Assembly (NCBI GenBank): GCA_002327925.1
Contig: DCVA01000003.1
Location: forward strand, 1-64,000
From: Anaerolineales bacterium UBA2200
Lineage (GTDB): Bacteria; Chloroflexota; Anaerolineae; UBA2200
Direction: 5' to 3'
Length of the DNA stretch: 64,000 nucleotides
Part shown: piece by piece, positions 63,610 through 64,000 of the stretch
Numbering within the stretch: the stretch's first letter is position 1
How the letters are laid out: every line of letters begins with the position of its first letter
Made by a program: the position numbers and the translations under genes
Notes under the pieces: generated by a model
Told to the model about the DNA's origin: nothing
Database searches by the model: none
The model's input: the letters and a program-made list of their open reading frames with translations, nothing else

Positions 63610-64000
63610 TTACCTCACAAATGCCGGAATGTAAGAAGCGGTCACGCCGAGGTTTATGGCCAGGTTGGCGGCACAGAGACGCTCCAGAGCACGCCGGTCC
63701 CGCCAGCGCCCTGCCAGCACTGCCCCGGTCACCCGGCACGATAGCAGTGCCACAGGTGCCGCAGGAAGCAGGACTACCTTCGGCACACCTCCGGTCAGGG
63801 AAGCCAGGAAGGCAATCCAGGTCCCTACCGAAACCAGCGCGTAGAGCCTGGCCGAACGCTCCAGACCGAGCCGGACGGCAAGGTTGGTCTTGCCGGAAGC
63901 CAGGTCGGCAGCGTGGTCGGGAAACTCGTTGAGCAGAATGACGTTAAAGATGCTCAGCCCGATGGGCAGAGCCACCCAGTGTACCACGTCAGGAACCAGC
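63610..64000 (-). CDS. UbiA-family prenyltransferase (partial, runs off the window)
   Basis: The visible 130 residues are the C-terminal part of a membrane prenyltransferase. The second Asp-rich motif is NEFPDHAADLASGKTNL and several hydrophobic helices follow (for example YALVSVGTWIAFLASL). The reading frame remains open to 64000, so the true start is outside; an internal Met at 63987 is not the start. The stop lies 4 nt from the radical SAM start. It resembles MenA/UbiA enzymes that attach a polyprenyl chain to an aromatic ring, fitting the polyprenyl synthase downstream. Confidence 0.85.
   Translation of the reverse strand, partial: LVPDVVHWVALPIGLSIFNVILLNEFPDHAADLASGKTNLAVRLGLERSARLYALVSVGTWIAFLASLTGGVPKVVLLPAAPVALLSCRVTGAVLAGRWRDRRALERLCAANLAINLGVTASYIPAFVR

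Overview
The window is a gene-dense, high-GC bacterial chromosome segment with no rRNA, insertion sequence, phage or CRISPR signal. The best guess is a Chloroflexota bacterium close to Anaerolineae. This is inferred from gene content, not measured: a CpXC-domain protein, lipoproteins and membrane proteins with Thr-Pro-rich linkers, a bacterial GH3-family protein, a queuine-type tRNA transglycosylase paired with an Arm/FmrO-type 16S rRNA methyltransferase, and a PPi-type phosphofructokinase. Housekeeping promoters are easy to read as TTGACA-like and TATAAT-like boxes about 17 bp apart.

Layout. 1-3300: tRNA-Glu, a yybP-ykoY-type (Mn2+) riboswitch with its own terminator, and a type IIA P-type ATPase. 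3300-11760: one promoter-to-terminator sugar operon with a Zn alcohol-type dehydrogenase, an ADP-ribosylglycohydrolase, a TIM-barrel isomerase, two ABC sugar permeases, a sugar-binding lipoprotein and a lipoprotein made of four 146-residue repeats. 11780-16565: AlaX-type editing protein, an MBL-fold protein without its metal motif, and a GH31 glycosidase. 16531-22850: transketolase, CoA-pyrophosphatase-type Nudix, glutamine synthetase, a DNRLRE-like surface protein and a DUF4352-like lipoprotein. 22876-32046: ComF, CpXC protein, alpha-glucan phosphorylase, a TGS/uridine-kinase-like protein, PspA and MalQ. 32006-34560: a tetR-epimerase-nitroreductase operon with a perfect operator palindrome. 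34626-41781: EF-G, GDPD, HAD, release factor 2 with a programmed +1 frameshift, FtsY, and an anti-sigma factor. 41798-47906: ECF sigma factor, tRNA-Leu, class II aldolase, PPi-type PFK, an SH3-domain protein, PolX and a GT2. 47881-53701: QueG-like Fe-S protein, CoA transferase, small membrane protein, short GH3 protein, and the tgt/arm pair. 53800-58041: MFS transporter, methyltransferase, CYTH protein, a small unknown, a Nudix-MazG fusion and a 47-aa membrane peptide. 58131-64000: split transketolase, HutI, polyprenyl synthase, radical SAM/SPASM protein and a UbiA prenyltransferase cut by the window edge.

How it fits together. Many genes serve storage and central carbon flow: GH31, glucan phosphorylase and MalQ release hexose, PPi-type PFK and aldolase feed glycolysis, and one full-length plus one split transketolase serve the pentose phosphate pathway. 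The most notable locus is 51736-53701, where a gene closely resembling clinical 16S rRNA G1405 methyltransferases (aminoglycoside resistance) overlaps by 8 nt the end of a tRNA-guanine transglycosylase with a changed substrate loop.
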